Assembly (NCBI GenBank): GCA_905221605.1
Contig: CAJNDS010002450.1
Coordinates: 31,324-95,323, forward strand
Direction of reading: 5' to 3'
Source: Symbiodinium natans
Lineage: Eukaryota > Sar > Dinophyceae > Suessiales > Symbiodiniaceae
Length of the DNA: 64,000 nucleotides
Shown here: in pieces, positions 1-12,139 of the stretch
How positions within the stretch are numbered: position 1 is the stretch's first letter
Layout: each line of letters starts with the position of its first letter
Made by a program: the position numbers and the translations under genes
The notes under the pieces: generated by a model
Told to the model about the DNA's origin: nothing
What the model saw: only the letters and a program-made list of their open reading frames with translations
Database searches by the model: none

Positions 1-6
1 GTGTGT

Positions 7-99
<93 letters not shown>
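1..99. repeat. (GT)n microsatellite
   Basis: Almost pure GT dinucleotide repeat from the first base of the window, with a single C interruption near position 11 and decay to GCGTGTGG at the end. The open frame through it is an artefact of the repeat. Confidence 0.97.
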
Positions 100-100
<1 letters not shown>

Positions 101-1181
101 GGAGCACTCGCGTGCGTGAGAACTCAACATGGGAAAGCACGCATGCTCACGTGACTCACGTGTTCATGCTTCGGGCGGAAATCTGCCCGGGGGGCGCACC
201 ACCAGCCGCAGCGCCAACTTCGTCATCTTTAGCCCCGCGGACCTGCTCAGAGAACAAACGCACCTGGAGGTAAAGAACAGGCTTAGGCAGCGAATTTCTG
301 TGGCGTAAATCTTTACTCCGCCACCACTCCAGCGCACCCACGCACAGGGTTGGGCTGGGGCCGCGGCAAGCTGTTGCGGGTCCTCAGCCACATTGACGAA
401 CTCATGTTCTGGCACAGCTTGCTCCATCAAGCTTCATCATTTGTTTCATCACATGTGAAGAGAGATCTCTTCTCGGCGAGAAGCAATGACACGGAGAAGA
501 AGCGGCGGACGGCTGCGATGAACGCCTTGCCTTGCTTGAAAGCTGCGAGGTGAAACACCCAGCAGATCCCAGCAGATCCCAGGTGCTGCAGAAGCATTCA
601 GTTGAGCTGCTGGATAACTCCGTTGACTCGCAAGACCTGGCACTCTCATCAAGTTGTCCTTGTTTTTCTTTGCTTTGGGGCTTCTCCTCGCTCTCTTCGG
701 AATCTCTCTCTCTCTCTTGATCTCGTTGCTCTCTCCTCTCTGGTGCTGTTCGTGCTCTCTCTGGTGCTGTGCTCAGCGGCTCCAGGAGCTTCGCTGTGAG
801 GTTCAGTGCCAGCTGCCGCTGCCGGTCTGCCTGTTTTGGGGCTCAGAGGCCTTCGCAGTGCCTGAGCCTTGCAGTGCCCCCCTTCATCCCCCTTCAACGC
901 AGCATGCACCTTGGCACATCTTCGATGCCCTCTTGTCTCGTTGTGCACTATTGTGCACTGTGCACACGTCACAGATTGAGAGAAGCGAAAGTGGGAAAGT
1001 GGCCCAGAGAGGGCCCGGAGAAGGCCCGGAGAAGGCGGGAGCTGCGCTGAGCTCTGTTGAGCTCTCTGGCCTGGTTCGGCTCTTCCACGCTCTGCTCGCA
1101 CAAGTTCGAAAGCAAGAGCAAGGCATCCCGACACCTGAAAAACGAGAGAGCGGAGCTTAAGAAGCACAAGGAGGAAGTTGC

Positions 1182-1217
<36 letters not shown>

Positions 1218-1976
1218 AAAAAAGGATAGAGCGGAAGAGAGAGAAAGAGAGGGAACTGAGGGAGCTCTGAGAGAAAGAGAGAGAGCTCTGAGCTGCACTG
1301 AGCCGCACTGAGCCCCCCCCCCCTCTCTCTTCCGCTGTTTCCCACATAGAAGACATGGAAGCCCCAGGCCTGGCTGCAGGGTCCTGTCATTCGCACTCGA
1401 ACACACGCACACACTCACAAAGCGCGCACGCGCACGCCCACACCCACACCCACACACACACCCCACCCCACCCTGCGCGCACACGCAACCCCACGACCTC
1501 ACACTTACAGGGAAGGCGAGAGAGAGAGAGAGAGAGGAAATGCGAACTTCTTGGATGAGAGCGCATGTTTGGAGAGCCTTTTGAGCGCATAGCAAGGCGG
1601 GAAAAGGAAAGGGCCCGAACTGGACTGGAGCAAGGCAGCAAGGCCTCACTCCGATGCACGGTTCTTGCGGCTCTCAGATCTTCTCAAAGCCTGACAAAAA
1701 TCGAGCGAAGCAACACACCCAATTGGGAGGCCCCCCACGAGCCCCCCCCCCCCAATGCATCTTCGGGGAGGGGAGACAGTGCAGAGAACGATTTCGGAGC
1801 GCGGATGGACCCGCTGCTAGGCAGAATTCACGTCAGTACCTTTCAGTAGTTCAAGCTTGAAAACATGTGAGCGGTACAAGAAAAGGTCGGCTGACATTTC
1901 TATGGGTTGTTACTGTTCTTAACATGCTTACATTCTTGCATGTCGCCATGCCCGGGGGTGGCTGTTCTCCGATAAG
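100..1976. other. Non-coding stretch with GA, CA and C tracts
   Basis: No convincing gene. It contains a GA/A tract at 1185-1223, a C run at 1313-1322, a CA/CCA tract at about 1430-1475 and a GA tract at about 1518-1540. Open frames here are driven by these tracts or lack any recognisable motif. Around 700-790 the plus strand is CT-rich, matching the GA tract downstream in the opposite sense. Confidence 0.7.
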
Positions 1977-2134
1977 CGCCCTACTGGGCACTCCGGGGAC
2001 ACTCTGCGGTTGGGTACTCTAGGGAGACTCTGGGGTTGGGCACTCCAGGCAGAATTTGGGGCTGGGAATTGGGCACTTGGGGCTGGGCACTTGGGGGACA
2101 CTCCTTGGAGACTTTGGGATTGAGCACTCCAGGG
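1976..2134. repeat. Degenerate GGGCACTC tandem repeat
   Basis: About six imperfect units built on GGGCACTCC or GGGCACTTGG followed by GGGGACACTC or GGGGCTGGG, unit length roughly 20-28 bp. The same motif appears as its reverse complement in the array at 4.38-4.74 kb. Confidence 0.7.
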
Positions 2135-2150
2135 ATGAGCGAGGAGTAGA

Positions 2151-2210
2151 CCGGGCGAGGAGAAGAGTTCCGGGCGAGGAGAGGAGTTTCGGGCGAGGAG
2201 AAGAGTTGAG
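2151..2210. repeat. 20-bp tandem repeat, three units
   Basis: Three consecutive units of CCGGGCGAGGAGAAGAGTT with a few substitutions. Confidence 0.9.
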
Positions 2211-3440
2211 CTTAAAATCTAACGACCCCACACCGAGGGTGGGGAACAAAGAAACACAAATGACAAGCAATTTACAAGCCCACTTCTCCACTCTTGGCTC
2301 GATTTCTGCTCTCTGGTTCAGTTCCCGCTGGTGCGAGTGGTCTACCCATTCACAAAAAGAAAGACACATGGATTCACGGAACGACGCTGCTTTTCCGCAA
2401 CTGGAGATCTCTCGTAGATGGCGAGATGGCGAACAGATTGAAGGTGTTTGGAAAAAGAAAGCCCGTCTTGGGGTATTGAGTATGCACACATACAGCGGTA
2501 GGGAATGGGCGACGAAATGGCCAGGCAATGGTGCACCTGTGCCGAGTTTGGCCAACAAGGCGCCTGCTAAGAAGGGGCAAACTCTAAACGCGGTCTTCGG
2601 TGCCGGGCTCGGTGTTTGCTTGGGGGTGACCTTGGGTGACTTGGGTGACTTCGGGGATCTTGAGCTTCTTGGGGGTCTTCTACTTGCCTCCAGTGGGCAC
2701 ATGGCCTCGAAGAATACTCCATTGGTAAGACATGCTTCGAGTTATCTTGTGTTTCAGGCCACAAGAGTGTAACACGTCCCAAGACTGCACTTGAACTTGA
2801 ACTTGATCAGGCGCAGGGGCCCGGTCGGCAAAGGCGCCGGGCGATTTCTGCTGCGTTCCTACCGGTCCCTAGCAGCACAATTCGAATTTTCATCGGGGGG
2901 TCCGTTTGTCTAGGGGCCCGATCTTACCCTGAGCTGAGAGATGAGAGCACTTGAGAGCTCCTGAACGTCCGTGGCCGTCTATCTTTGCTTGAAGTCTTGA
3001 AAGGTCACAGTTTCGGCCGCTTCACACTGCATGGGTGAACTCTTTGATTTCAAGGTTTGCGAGGCTTTTGCAAGGAATTGTGAGCCCACGATCTTTATGA
3101 TTCTTCGCACAGCCCCGGTCGCTACAGCCTCGAAGCAACTGTTTGCAGCGTGGCCGTGCGCGGTGCCAGAAAACCACGAGGGTGAGGGCAGGTTGACGGG
3201 ACTTGACGTGAGGGTGGGTTACCGCAGGGTGTGGGGGGGTGACGGGGAGGTGGGGTATGGCACGGAAAGAGAGATAGATTCCTCTGATAGGGAGGTGCTC
3301 TCTGCGTTGTTTTGCTCTTTCTGTTCTGTGCTCTTTCTGCTTTTTGCTCTCCGTTCTCCTCATGGCCATCATCAGGTCCGCGGGGAGGGAGCTGCAGGCC
3401 CCCCTCCAGGGCCTCGGCACGAACCTGCAGGCCCACAAAC
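2211..3440. other. No recognisable gene
   Basis: Long frames are open on both strands over 2.0-2.77 kb, but neither translation contains a recognisable domain and both run through the tandem repeats. A small GGGTGACTT repeat occurs at about 2625-2650. Nothing else is supported. Confidence 0.6.
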
Positions 3441-3490
3441 TGGTCACCACATGTCACCACATGTCACCACATGTTACCACATGTCACCAC
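3441..3490. repeat. 10-bp tandem repeat (ATGTCACCAC)
   Basis: Five consecutive 10-bp units of ATGTCACCAC with one or two substitutions in the first and fourth units. Confidence 0.95.
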
Positions 3491-4375
3491 AGCTCTTCTC
3501 TAAATTTGACATCTAATGACATCTACGCCTGATCCAAGACTTCGCGGAAGGAAGGCGCCTGTCAGAGATCTGTGTGAAGGCGGAGCAAAAGCCGCCTTTT
3601 CAACAGCTTTCCTCACAGCATTCCGCAGCATTCCTCAAATGGCTCACAGAAAAAAGGAACGCCTCTGGCGACGCGGACATCAGATCATCGAAGATCTCCA
3701 ATATTTTGAGGAGCCCAGGAAGGATAAGGAAGGCTTGAAGTTGCGCACTCTCAAGTGTTTCTTTTTGTGGGAGTGGGTGTTGATTGAGAAAAAGGAGACT
3801 GTGCTAGCAGTGCTAAGTCTCTCTCAATTTTAAGAGAAAAAGGCCAGCAAGAGAGAGAGAGAGAGAGCGTGAGAGCGAGGGAGGGAGAGGGAGAGAGAGA
3901 GAGTAGTGCTCTCGTACGCTCTTATGATTAACACATAGAAGTACATGCTGGGTTGAGAGAAAAGCGTCCTCGCTCTGCATCGCATCTTCTCAGTGCATCC
4001 TAGCTCTGGCAGCGAAGCTGAAGCTGAAGCCAAGATCGCAAAGGCCAGCGAGGCGGTTGTGAGAACAGCAGCCTAAAACAGTAAAGTTCAACCGCGACAG
4101 GAGCTCAGACCCTGCACCATCCACACCATGGACAAACAAACGAGCAAAAAAAAAAGAGAGAAGAAGACTGGAGAAGGACAAGTCGGGATGTAGTTGCTGA
4201 TGTCGTGAGCTGCCGCCGTCGGACCCCAGCCGCCGCTGGTAGCAGCTACCCAATGAGTGAACTTGTGGGGGACGGCAGGAACGAAAGCTAGTGCAGTTGC
4301 TCGAGAAGCCACAGGAGATCAGCATTGACCGAACAGGCAAGGGCAGCCCAAGACCATCCCAAAAAAATGCAAATC
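3491..4375. other. No recognisable gene; GA tract
   Basis: A GA-rich tract with GAGCGAGGGA interruptions lies at about 3846-3903. No open frame here has protein character that I recognise. Confidence 0.6.
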
Positions 4376-4740
4376 CCTGGACCCAGAGTATCCCCACACA
4401 ATCATGGAGTGCCCAGCACCGAGTGTTTTTGTCAGAGTATTTCTGGAGTGCCCAACCGCGGAGTGGAGTGCCCAGGCTAGACGAGCATCCACAAAACCCT
4501 GCAGTGCCCAACCCCAAGAGGGCAGATGCGGCAGACCAGAGAATCCCTGGAGCGCCGAGAATCGCCCAGCCCCAGAGTATCCCCAGAAAAAAAATCCCTA
4601 GGTTGCCCAGCCCCAAGAGGATCCCCAAGAGAAGTCCCTGGAGTGCAACCCAGAGTATCCCGAATCCCTGGACTGCCCCTTGGAGTGAAGAGACTCGCTG
4701 CCCAACCGCAGAGCATCCCCAGTGGATCCCCTGAGCATTA
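4376..4740. repeat. Degenerate GGAGTGCCC / CAGAGTATCCC array
   Basis: About a dozen imperfect units alternating GGAGTGCCCA, ACCCCAGAG and GTATCCC, unit roughly 25-30 bp. This is the reverse-complement relative of the array at 1976-2134. Both strands stay open over much of the array, which reflects composition rather than coding. Confidence 0.75.
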
Positions 4741-5440
4741 AACTTACCCGTGCACGACTTGGCTTTGATGCGTTGGCATTTAGCTCACCAGCTCACCCGT
4801 ACGCCGCATGTGGTTTCAAAGGTCTTGCAAGGCGTTTTTTCTTGAGCCTTCGATTGTGGTCATGCAGGCCAACAGCGCACCTTGGACCCCAAAAAACTAG
4901 GCTTGGAGACCGAAGCCAGGTGGGGGCCCACCCCAACCGGACCCTCTCCCCACACCCCTGTTGTTCAACCTTACGGGTGAGCGACTCGGCCCTCAAAGGC
5001 TGGCTTTCGGTACATGTTTTGATCCTGCTGCTTCAGGGCGCTAAACACCCGGAGAGACAAGGCGCCTGAAGACCTCTAGAGCCTAGGGGATGCCCACAGC
5101 TGGACCCCCACGCCCCGGTTGTTCAACCGGTTGGTTAGAGCCCTCAGACCTGTATTTTCAACCATCAGGTTCACGACTCGAGTTGGCGTTCGCGCAGTTC
5201 GGGGGGGTGGTGGCGGGCCTTTTCAATGCTGGGATGCCGGGACCTTCGACTTGATCGTGTTTCGATTCTGTCTAATTGCTGAGTCCCAAATACTGACTTT
5301 CTGCTCCCTCTCTCTCTCTGTCTCTTTCATGTTGTTTATTCACATGTGCTGTGCTTATTTGCTGCAGAACTACAGTGGTTTATGGGAAATGTGAGAGACA
5401 AAGCGCACTTTCAACATTTGACATCTAACAAGTGCAATTC
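4741..5440. other. No recognisable gene
   Basis: GC-rich stretch with two related passages: TTGTTCAACC near 4961-4972, and a diverged copy near 5116-5126 that reads CCCCGGTTGTTCAACC. No coding signal is recognised. Confidence 0.5.
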
Positions 5441-5444
5441 AATG

Positions 5445-5800
5445 CGTTTTTTGCAAACAGTGGTTGCTTTGACAGGAAACAAAGGCAAACATGACTTCCG
5501 ACTGTGAAAACATTGGTCTAAGAAGCACATTTCTGAGCCTGAAGTTGGAGATTTCGGTCATTTCCTTTAGAAGAAGACATTCATTCTCTTTCTCTCTTGG
5601 TGTGTGGAGAGCGAGAGCGAGAGCGAGCGCGAGCGCGAGCGCGAGCGAGACAGAGGGAGAGAGAGAGTGAGTGAGTGAGCGAGTGAGCGAAACAGGTTTT
5701 GTAGGAGAACGACCGAAATCTCCAACCTCAGCCAATAGTGTGTTTGCAGTCAGAAGTCATGTTTGCCTGTGCTTCTTGGCCAAAAGCAACTAAGCAACAA
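5445..5800. repeat. Imperfect foldback repeat around a GAGCGA tract
   Basis: GTTGGAGATTTCGGTC at about 5545-5560 is reversed and complemented as GACCGAAATCTCCAAC at about 5711-5726. Further out, GGCAAACATGACTTC near 5485 pairs with GAAGTCATGTTTGCC near 5752-5768. Between the arms lies a (GAGC/GAGA)n tract at 5605-5690. The arms are diverged and of unequal length, like an old foldback or MITE-like insertion. No transposase is present. Confidence 0.7.
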
Positions 5801-6966
5801 CCGTTTCGCTCTCACATGTCCATGTCCCAGTTTACCTGTGATCAACGGCACGCCAACAATAATTACAGGACAGGAATTTCTGCGCCAAAACGTTGGTGAA
5901 AGCACGAGAGAGGGAGCTGAGCACTTGCTCTTCTGCCCCTTCATTTCTGAGTTTGTGTTGTCCCAGCCCCCCCCCTCCCCCGCTTCCCTGGGCACACCGA
6001 CTGAGGTTGTGACAAAACTACAAGCTCAAACCTTTTGAGCACTCACGGGCTGTCGATCCAGCACCACACAGACTGTCAAGACGCAACTGACTTACTCACG
6101 TGCCCCAAAGGGTGAGCCCACGTACCTTTTATGGAGTGTTTTAGCAGCTACTCCATAAATCTCAAACCCTGCCTATGTCAGCCACCTCGTTGTCAATCCC
6201 TTGTGTACGTTCTTTGTGTTTGCACACCGATTGTGTGTGTGGTGGCTGTCCTGCTCCCTGCTCTGCTGCAGCTTGCGGCCGTTGCGGTTTTTCCCGTCGC
6301 TTGAAGCTCAACCAGTTGGTGATCTGCCCAACGTAATTCTTTGCAGTGGTCGGCTGTGATGTGAGGCCATCCTCGTTACCTGGCTGCCAGCTCACACGCT
6401 TCACCAGCCACGCAAAGAGTAGGTCTGAGTAGGTGGTTCACCCAGCTTGTTCTGAGGCTTAACTTGCGTCCATTCATGGACTCGGCACCACTCAGCGATG
6501 GATGAAACGCTTTCGGTGAACTATCGGCTCCCGTTCTAAGTTTATTCGAGTTTATTCGGCCAAGGTATGCCCACTCATGACAATGTGATCTGTTCCAGAA
6601 ATGTCAAACATCTCTGCGCAACACGCTGTGTAAAGTAGCAAAGACACTGTACATTTATGTAAATGTTACAGCGTTTTGGGGATGTTTGCCAAAGGCATGG
6701 ACGCTTGTGACATGAACGACGTCACATTCTCCAGACACGCGCAGTGAGAGCTTGGAAAAATTAAAGAAAAGGACCGTTAAGAGAGAGCTTTGAACGAGGA
6801 GACTCTGACAGACATCTCTCACTTCTCTCTGACAACAAAAGAGAACACAAAGGAAAATGAGAAAAGGAGGAAGTCTTCTCAAAAGTCTCTGCTCCGAATG
6901 CAGGGCCGCCGGACCGCTTCGAGGCCTCCGACTGGAGCATCACCTTTGAAGCGAAAGAATTCGAAG

Positions 6967-7009
<43 letters not shown>

Positions 7010-7250
7010 AGCAGCTTCCCCCCCCGAAAAAAACTAAGTAAAGAGAAGAAAACGAAAGAAAGAAGAGAGAGAGCTCAGAGAGAGCTCTCGCTGCCTGAAC
7101 TGAGCTCCCTGGAACGAGATCCCTTTGACTGGCAGACTCGCAGGCTCGCTGGGGGGGGGGGGGGGTGTGGGTGGCTTAAATAGGGTGCGAGTCGTGTTTT
7201 GGTGTGGTGGATAGAAAGGAAATTGCATGAGAAAGTAGCGAGATGAGCTC
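5801..7250. other. No recognisable gene; GA tract and G run
   Basis: A GA microsatellite lies at about 6968-7008 and a run of about 14 G at 7150-7165. Short frames lack recognisable motifs. Confidence 0.6.
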
Positions 7251-9230
7251 CTCAATTCCCTTCCTTATCTCCTATGCTCTTTTCCTGATTCATTGCAACA
7301 GGAGAAGACAGAAAAGAAGGGCTTCCGTTCCCCTCTTGTTCTTCCGTTCTTGTGTTCTTGTCAAAGGGGAACAGGAGAAGAGAAGGAGGGAGAGATAAGA
7401 GGAACACAATTTTAATGGGAAGAGCAAGAAAAGAATAGAAGAGAGATGAATATAAAGGAGAGGGAGAGACAAAACAAGGCGCAAAGAAGATGGCACTCTT
7501 CTTTATCTATCCTCTCTCCCTTATCTCTCCCTTCATTCTGTCTTTTCGAAATAAGAAAAACTAAAAAGGATTAATTATGAAAAGGATAAGGGTAAGGTCC
7601 ACGCGCAAGGAGTCACCCTCTGCTTACCCTTCCACTGCTTTATCATACAAGTTCCTTTCTTGTGTTCTATCCGTTAAAGTTTGAAAGGAAGCAGAAGGAG
7701 AGAAGGGAAAGGGAAATGAGAGAGGAGAGACAACAAGGAGGCCATTTTAATTTTCTGGAAGGGCACTGAAAAGAAGAGAAGAGACAAGAAACAAGGAGAC
7801 GGAGAAACACAACAAGGCGCAAAGAATATGGCATTCTTCTTTATCTATCATCTCTCCCTTCCTTGTCTTTCCCTTGTCCCTCTATAATGAAAAAAGACAA
7901 GGCTGGTCTTGCTCTTCGCAGACAGGTGACCTCTCTCCTCTCAGGAAGCCCCCCTGCCATTATTTTGCTTGCTTTTTGAAACGACAAGGAAAACAACACA
8001 TAGAAAGAGAGGAAAGGGAATGAAACAACAGGCAGTGGAGCTCTTCAATGTCTTTCCCTATCTCTCTTCTTTTCCTTCTTTCATTCTTTTGTGTGTTTTT
8101 GAGCTTTAAAGGAGAGCAAGAATAGAGAAGGGAAAGAGAAAGGAGGGAGGAGAGATCAAAAGGAATGCAATATTCATGGGAAGAGCAATGAGAAGAATGG
8201 AAAATAAATGAAAATAAGGCAAAGAGAAGATGGTGCTCGTTTTCATCTTTCCTCTCTTTCCTATCTTTCTCTCCTCTTGTTCGTTTCCATTTGAAATTAA
8301 ACACAACAGGAAGAACAATGAACATGTAAAGGAACCCGTTTTCTTTTTTCCGTTTGGGAACAAGGAAAAGAACAGAGGCGATAGGGCGAGAGGAGGAATT
8401 TGCTGAAACATGGGGAGGGTCTACGAGTCTACGGGCAAGGAGCCAACCCCGCTCACTTTCCCCATCCATTGAAACAGGAGAAGAAAGAAACAGGGCCTCC
8501 AATTCCTCCTTTCTTGCGTGTTTGTCGTTTGGAGGGGAACAAGAGAAGAGGAGGGAGAGAGAAGGAGAGAAGAGAGACAAACAAGGATTGCATTTTTAAT
8601 GGGAAGAGCAAGAAAAGAATAGAAGAGAGATGAATATAAAGGAGAGGGAGAGACCAAACAAGGCGCAGAGAAGATGGCACTCTTCTTTGTCTATCCTCTC
8701 TCCCTTATCTCTCCCTTCCCTCTTTCTTTTCGAAGGAAGAAAAACAAAAAGGAAGAACTGTGAGAAGGAGAAGGGTAAGGAAAGGAACAGAAGAGATAGG
8801 AAGGTCCACGCGCAAGGAGTCACCCTCTGCAAACCCTACCACTGCCTTCTCATACAAGTTCCTTTCTTGTGTTTTATCAGCCAAAAGCAAGCAGAAGGAG
8901 AGAAGGGGAAGGGAAGTGAGAGAGGAGGGCTAACAAGGATGCCATTTTTGTGGAAGCGTGCTGCAAGGAAAAGAAGAGACAGGAAGCAAGGAGACGGAGT
9001 GGCAAAGTAAGGCTCTTCACAGATGGGCGACCTCCCTCCTCTTCAGGAAATCCCCTTTCCCTTACTTGGCTTTTTCAAGCGAATAAGACAAATAGCAGAT
9101 AAGAAGAGAGGAAAGGGAATGATTAAGTGAAGAGAGGAGCTCTTCAATTTCCCTCCCTATCTCTTCTGCCTTCCGCCCTTGAAGATGCAGAAAACGATTG
9201 AAAAGGACACACATTCCATCGCCCATATAT

Positions 9231-9279
<49 letters not shown>

Positions 9280-10239
9280 AAAAATCATGAGCATCAGCTG
9301 GGTTTGCTGCCAATCCAAAGTGGGCGTCCCTTTTGATCGCTTTCTGTGTCTTCAAACGAACAAAAGGGACACCCTCAGTGTTTTCTTTTGGGTGTCCGCT
9401 TGTCTTGCTTGAAGATGCAGAAAACGATCAAGAAGGACACCCGTTGGAGGGAGAGAGAAGGAGAGAGGAGAGACAAACAAGGATTGCATTTTTAATGGGA
9501 AGAGCAAAGAAACGAATAGAAGAGAGATGAATATAAAGGAGAGGGAGAGACAAAACAAGGCGCAGTGAAGATGGCACTCTTCTTTGTCTATCCTCTCCCT
9601 TCCCTCTTTCGTTTCGAAGTAAGAAAAACAAAAGGGAAGAACTGTGAGAAGGAGAAGGGTAAGGAAAGGAACAGAAGAGACTGGCCGAGAGGAGGGGTAC
9701 GATAAAGTATTATGGAAAGGTGCTCGCGCAAGGAGTCCCCTTCTGCTTGCCCTTCCACTGCTTGATCATACAAGTTCCTTTCTTGTGCTTCATCAGTTAA
9801 AAGGAAGCAGAAGGAGAGAAGGGAAAGGGAAGTGAGAGAGGAGGGCTAACAAGGATGCCATCTTTCTGGAAGCGCGCTGCAAGGAAAAGAAGAGACAGGA
9901 AGCAAGGAGACGGAGTGACAAAGTAAGGCGCGAAGCTTTATACATAGTCTCTCCCTTGTCCCTCCCTATTCCCTTTCGAATTAGAAAAAAACCATTCTTG
10001 CTCTTCACAGATAGGTGCCCTCCTCTTCAGGAAATCCCCTTTCCCTTACTTGGCCTTTTCAAGCGAATAAGACAAATAGCAGATAAGAAGAGAGGAAAGG
10101 GAATGATTAAGTAAAGAGAGGAGCTCTTCAATTTCCCTCCCTATCTCTTATGTTACTTTTCCTTCTGGTGGGATGCCCCTTCCTCCCTTGAAGATGCAGA
10201 AAACGATTGAAAAGGACACCCGTTCCATCGCCCAGAGAA

Positions 10240-10302
<63 letters not shown>

Positions 10303-10425
10303 TGCCAGTCCAAAATGGGCGTCCCGTTTAATCGCTTTCTGTGTCACAAAAGGGACACCCTCAGTGTTTTCTGTTGGGTCTCCACAGATTTTCGGGAATT
10401 TCGGGTTTCGGGCTTCGGAGGTGTC
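7250..10425. repeat. Diverged long-period tandem block (about 0.9-1.2 kb units)
   Basis: The same ordered phrases recur. GATGGCACTCTTCTTT appears near 7489, 8672 and 9570, with a variant near 7829. GGAGCTCTTCAATTTCCC or close variants appear near 8037, 9138 and 10121. TTTTAATGGGAAGAGCAAG appears near 7411, 8593 and 9490. A GGGCGTCCC...GGGACACCCTCAGTG phrase near 9325-9390 recurs near 10318-10380. Units differ by indels and by GA microsatellites (about 9232-9274 and 10236-10299). The many open frames are purine/pyrimidine-strand artefacts. Confidence 0.75.
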
Positions 10426-11513
10426 TTGCTGTCATGCTTTTTTGTGTCAGCACGGCTCTACTGACACATATTCCGCGGAAAATGTGTCATGTTTTTTGTG
10501 TTCGCACAGCTCTACTGACACATATTCTGCGGAAAAAATGTCATGTTTTTGGTGCTAACAGAACTCTGGTGCACATATTCCGCGAAAAATGTGTCATGCT
10601 TTTTTGTGTTAGAACGGCTCTACTGACACATATTCCGCGGAAAATGTGTCATGTTTTTTGTGTTCGCACAGCTCTACTGACACATATTCTGCGGAAAAAA
10701 TGTCATGTTTTTGGTGCTAACAGAACTCTGGTGACACATACTCTGCGAAAAATGTGTCATGCTTTTTGTGTTAGCACGGCTCTACTGACACATATGTCGC
10801 GGAAAATGTGTCATGTTTTTTGCGTTAGCACAGCTCTACTGACAAATGTCAGCTTTTTGGCGCTAACAGAACTCTGGTGACACATATTCTGCGAAAAATG
10901 TGTCATGCTTTTTTGTGTTAGCACGGCTCTACTGACACATATTCCGCGAAAACAATTGTTATGTTTTTGCGCTAACAGAACTCTGGTGACACATATTCCG
11001 CGGAAAGTGTGTCATGCTTTTTTGAGTTAGAACGGCTCTACTGACACATATTCCGCGGAAAGTGTGTCATGTTTTTTGCGCTAGCACAGCTCTACTGACA
11101 CATATTCTGCGGAAAAAATGTCATGTTTTTGGCGCTAACAGAACTCTGGTGACACATATTCTGCGAAAAATGTGTCATGTTTTTTGTGTTGCCACGGCTC
11201 TACTGACACATATTCCGCGAAAACAATTGTTATGTTTTTGGCGTTAACAGAACTCTGGTGACACATATTCCGCGGAAAGTGTGTCATGTTTTTTTGTGTT
11301 AGAACGGCTCTACACACATATTCCGCGGAAAGTGTGTCATGCTTTTTGTGTTAGCACAGCTCTACTGACACACATTCTGCGGAAAAAATGTCATGTTTTT
11401 GGCGCTAACAGAACTCTGGTGACACATATTCCGCGAAAAATGTGTCATGCTTTTTTGTGTTAGCACGGCTCTACTGACACATATTCCGCGGAAAGATTGT
11501 CATGTTTTTGGTG
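10425..11513. repeat. 54-bp palindromic satellite, about 20 units
   Basis: Units of 54 bp (a few of 53-55) carry a near-perfect palindrome, GACACATATTCCGCGGAA followed by AATGTGTC, then a spacer of the type ATGYTTTTTGTGTTAGCAC and GGCTCTACT or AACTCTGGT. Two spacer subtypes alternate irregularly. Because 54 is divisible by three, one plus-strand frame stays open and gives an 18-residue repeat (CHVF...LLTHIPRKM). One-base unit-length changes break this frame repeatedly, so coding is unlikely. Confidence 0.92.
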
Positions 11514-11657
11514 AAACTTACGAACACTTACCCCCCGATAAGCAAGACTTGGAACCACTCCGCGTACTCGGCCTTTAAGAGTTTAAGGGGGCAACAAGTT
11601 ATATTTGCTCCTTTAAACTTACGAACACTTACCCCCCGATAAGCAAGACTTGGAACC
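11514..11657. repeat. 43-bp direct repeat pair
   Basis: AAACTTACGAACACTTACCC and the following 23 bases occur identically at 11514-11556 and 11615-11657, 101 bp apart. The intervening DNA is about 58 bp. The pair abuts the end of the 54-bp satellite, so it may mark its boundary. Confidence 0.9.
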
Positions 11658-11825
11658 TGCAGACAACAAACAGGTCTGTCGCAAAACCCCCGACCATTGA
11701 TACATACCCCCTGTAACGGGTCGCGTATGTGGGCCGCGGCCCCATTACAAGCAATTAATACTGGCACGCGGCCATTTGTTTGTAAGAAACAGGGGTCCGC
11801 ATACCGCAGCAAAACATAAACACAT

Positions 11826-12120
11826 GATGATGATGCGAACAACTGACAAGATGATGAAGATGATGAGGATGAACAAGATCAAGGAGCTGATGAAGATGAT
11901 GAAGATGATGAAGATGATGAAGATGATGAAGATGATGAAGATGATGAAGATGATGAAGATGATGAAGATGATGAAGATGATGATGATGGGACTCCTGGGT
12001 GGACATGATGCACTGAAGGTTGCATAGTAAAATGACAGTACTTTTGAGATGAAGAGAATGATGAAGACGATGATGAAAGATGATGAAAGATGATGAAGAT
12101 GAAGAAAGAAGAAAATGATG
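11826..12120. repeat. (GATGAA)n / (GATGAT)n tract
   Basis: Regular AAGATGATG repeats from about 11880 to 11985, with degenerate GATGA repeats before and after. The KMM-type translation is a consequence of the repeat. Confidence 0.95.
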
Positions 12121-12139
12121 CTGATGAAAAAATTGAAAA

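Noticed and set aside
2019-2772. Overlapping open frames of over 220 codons on both strands
   Set aside because: Both run through tandem repeats, neither has a recognisable domain, and mutual antisense openness points to composition.
10425-11513. CRISPR-like array of short repeats
   Set aside because: Spacers are not unique, units are contiguous 54-mers with subtypes, there are no cas genes, and the setting is eukaryotic. It is a satellite.
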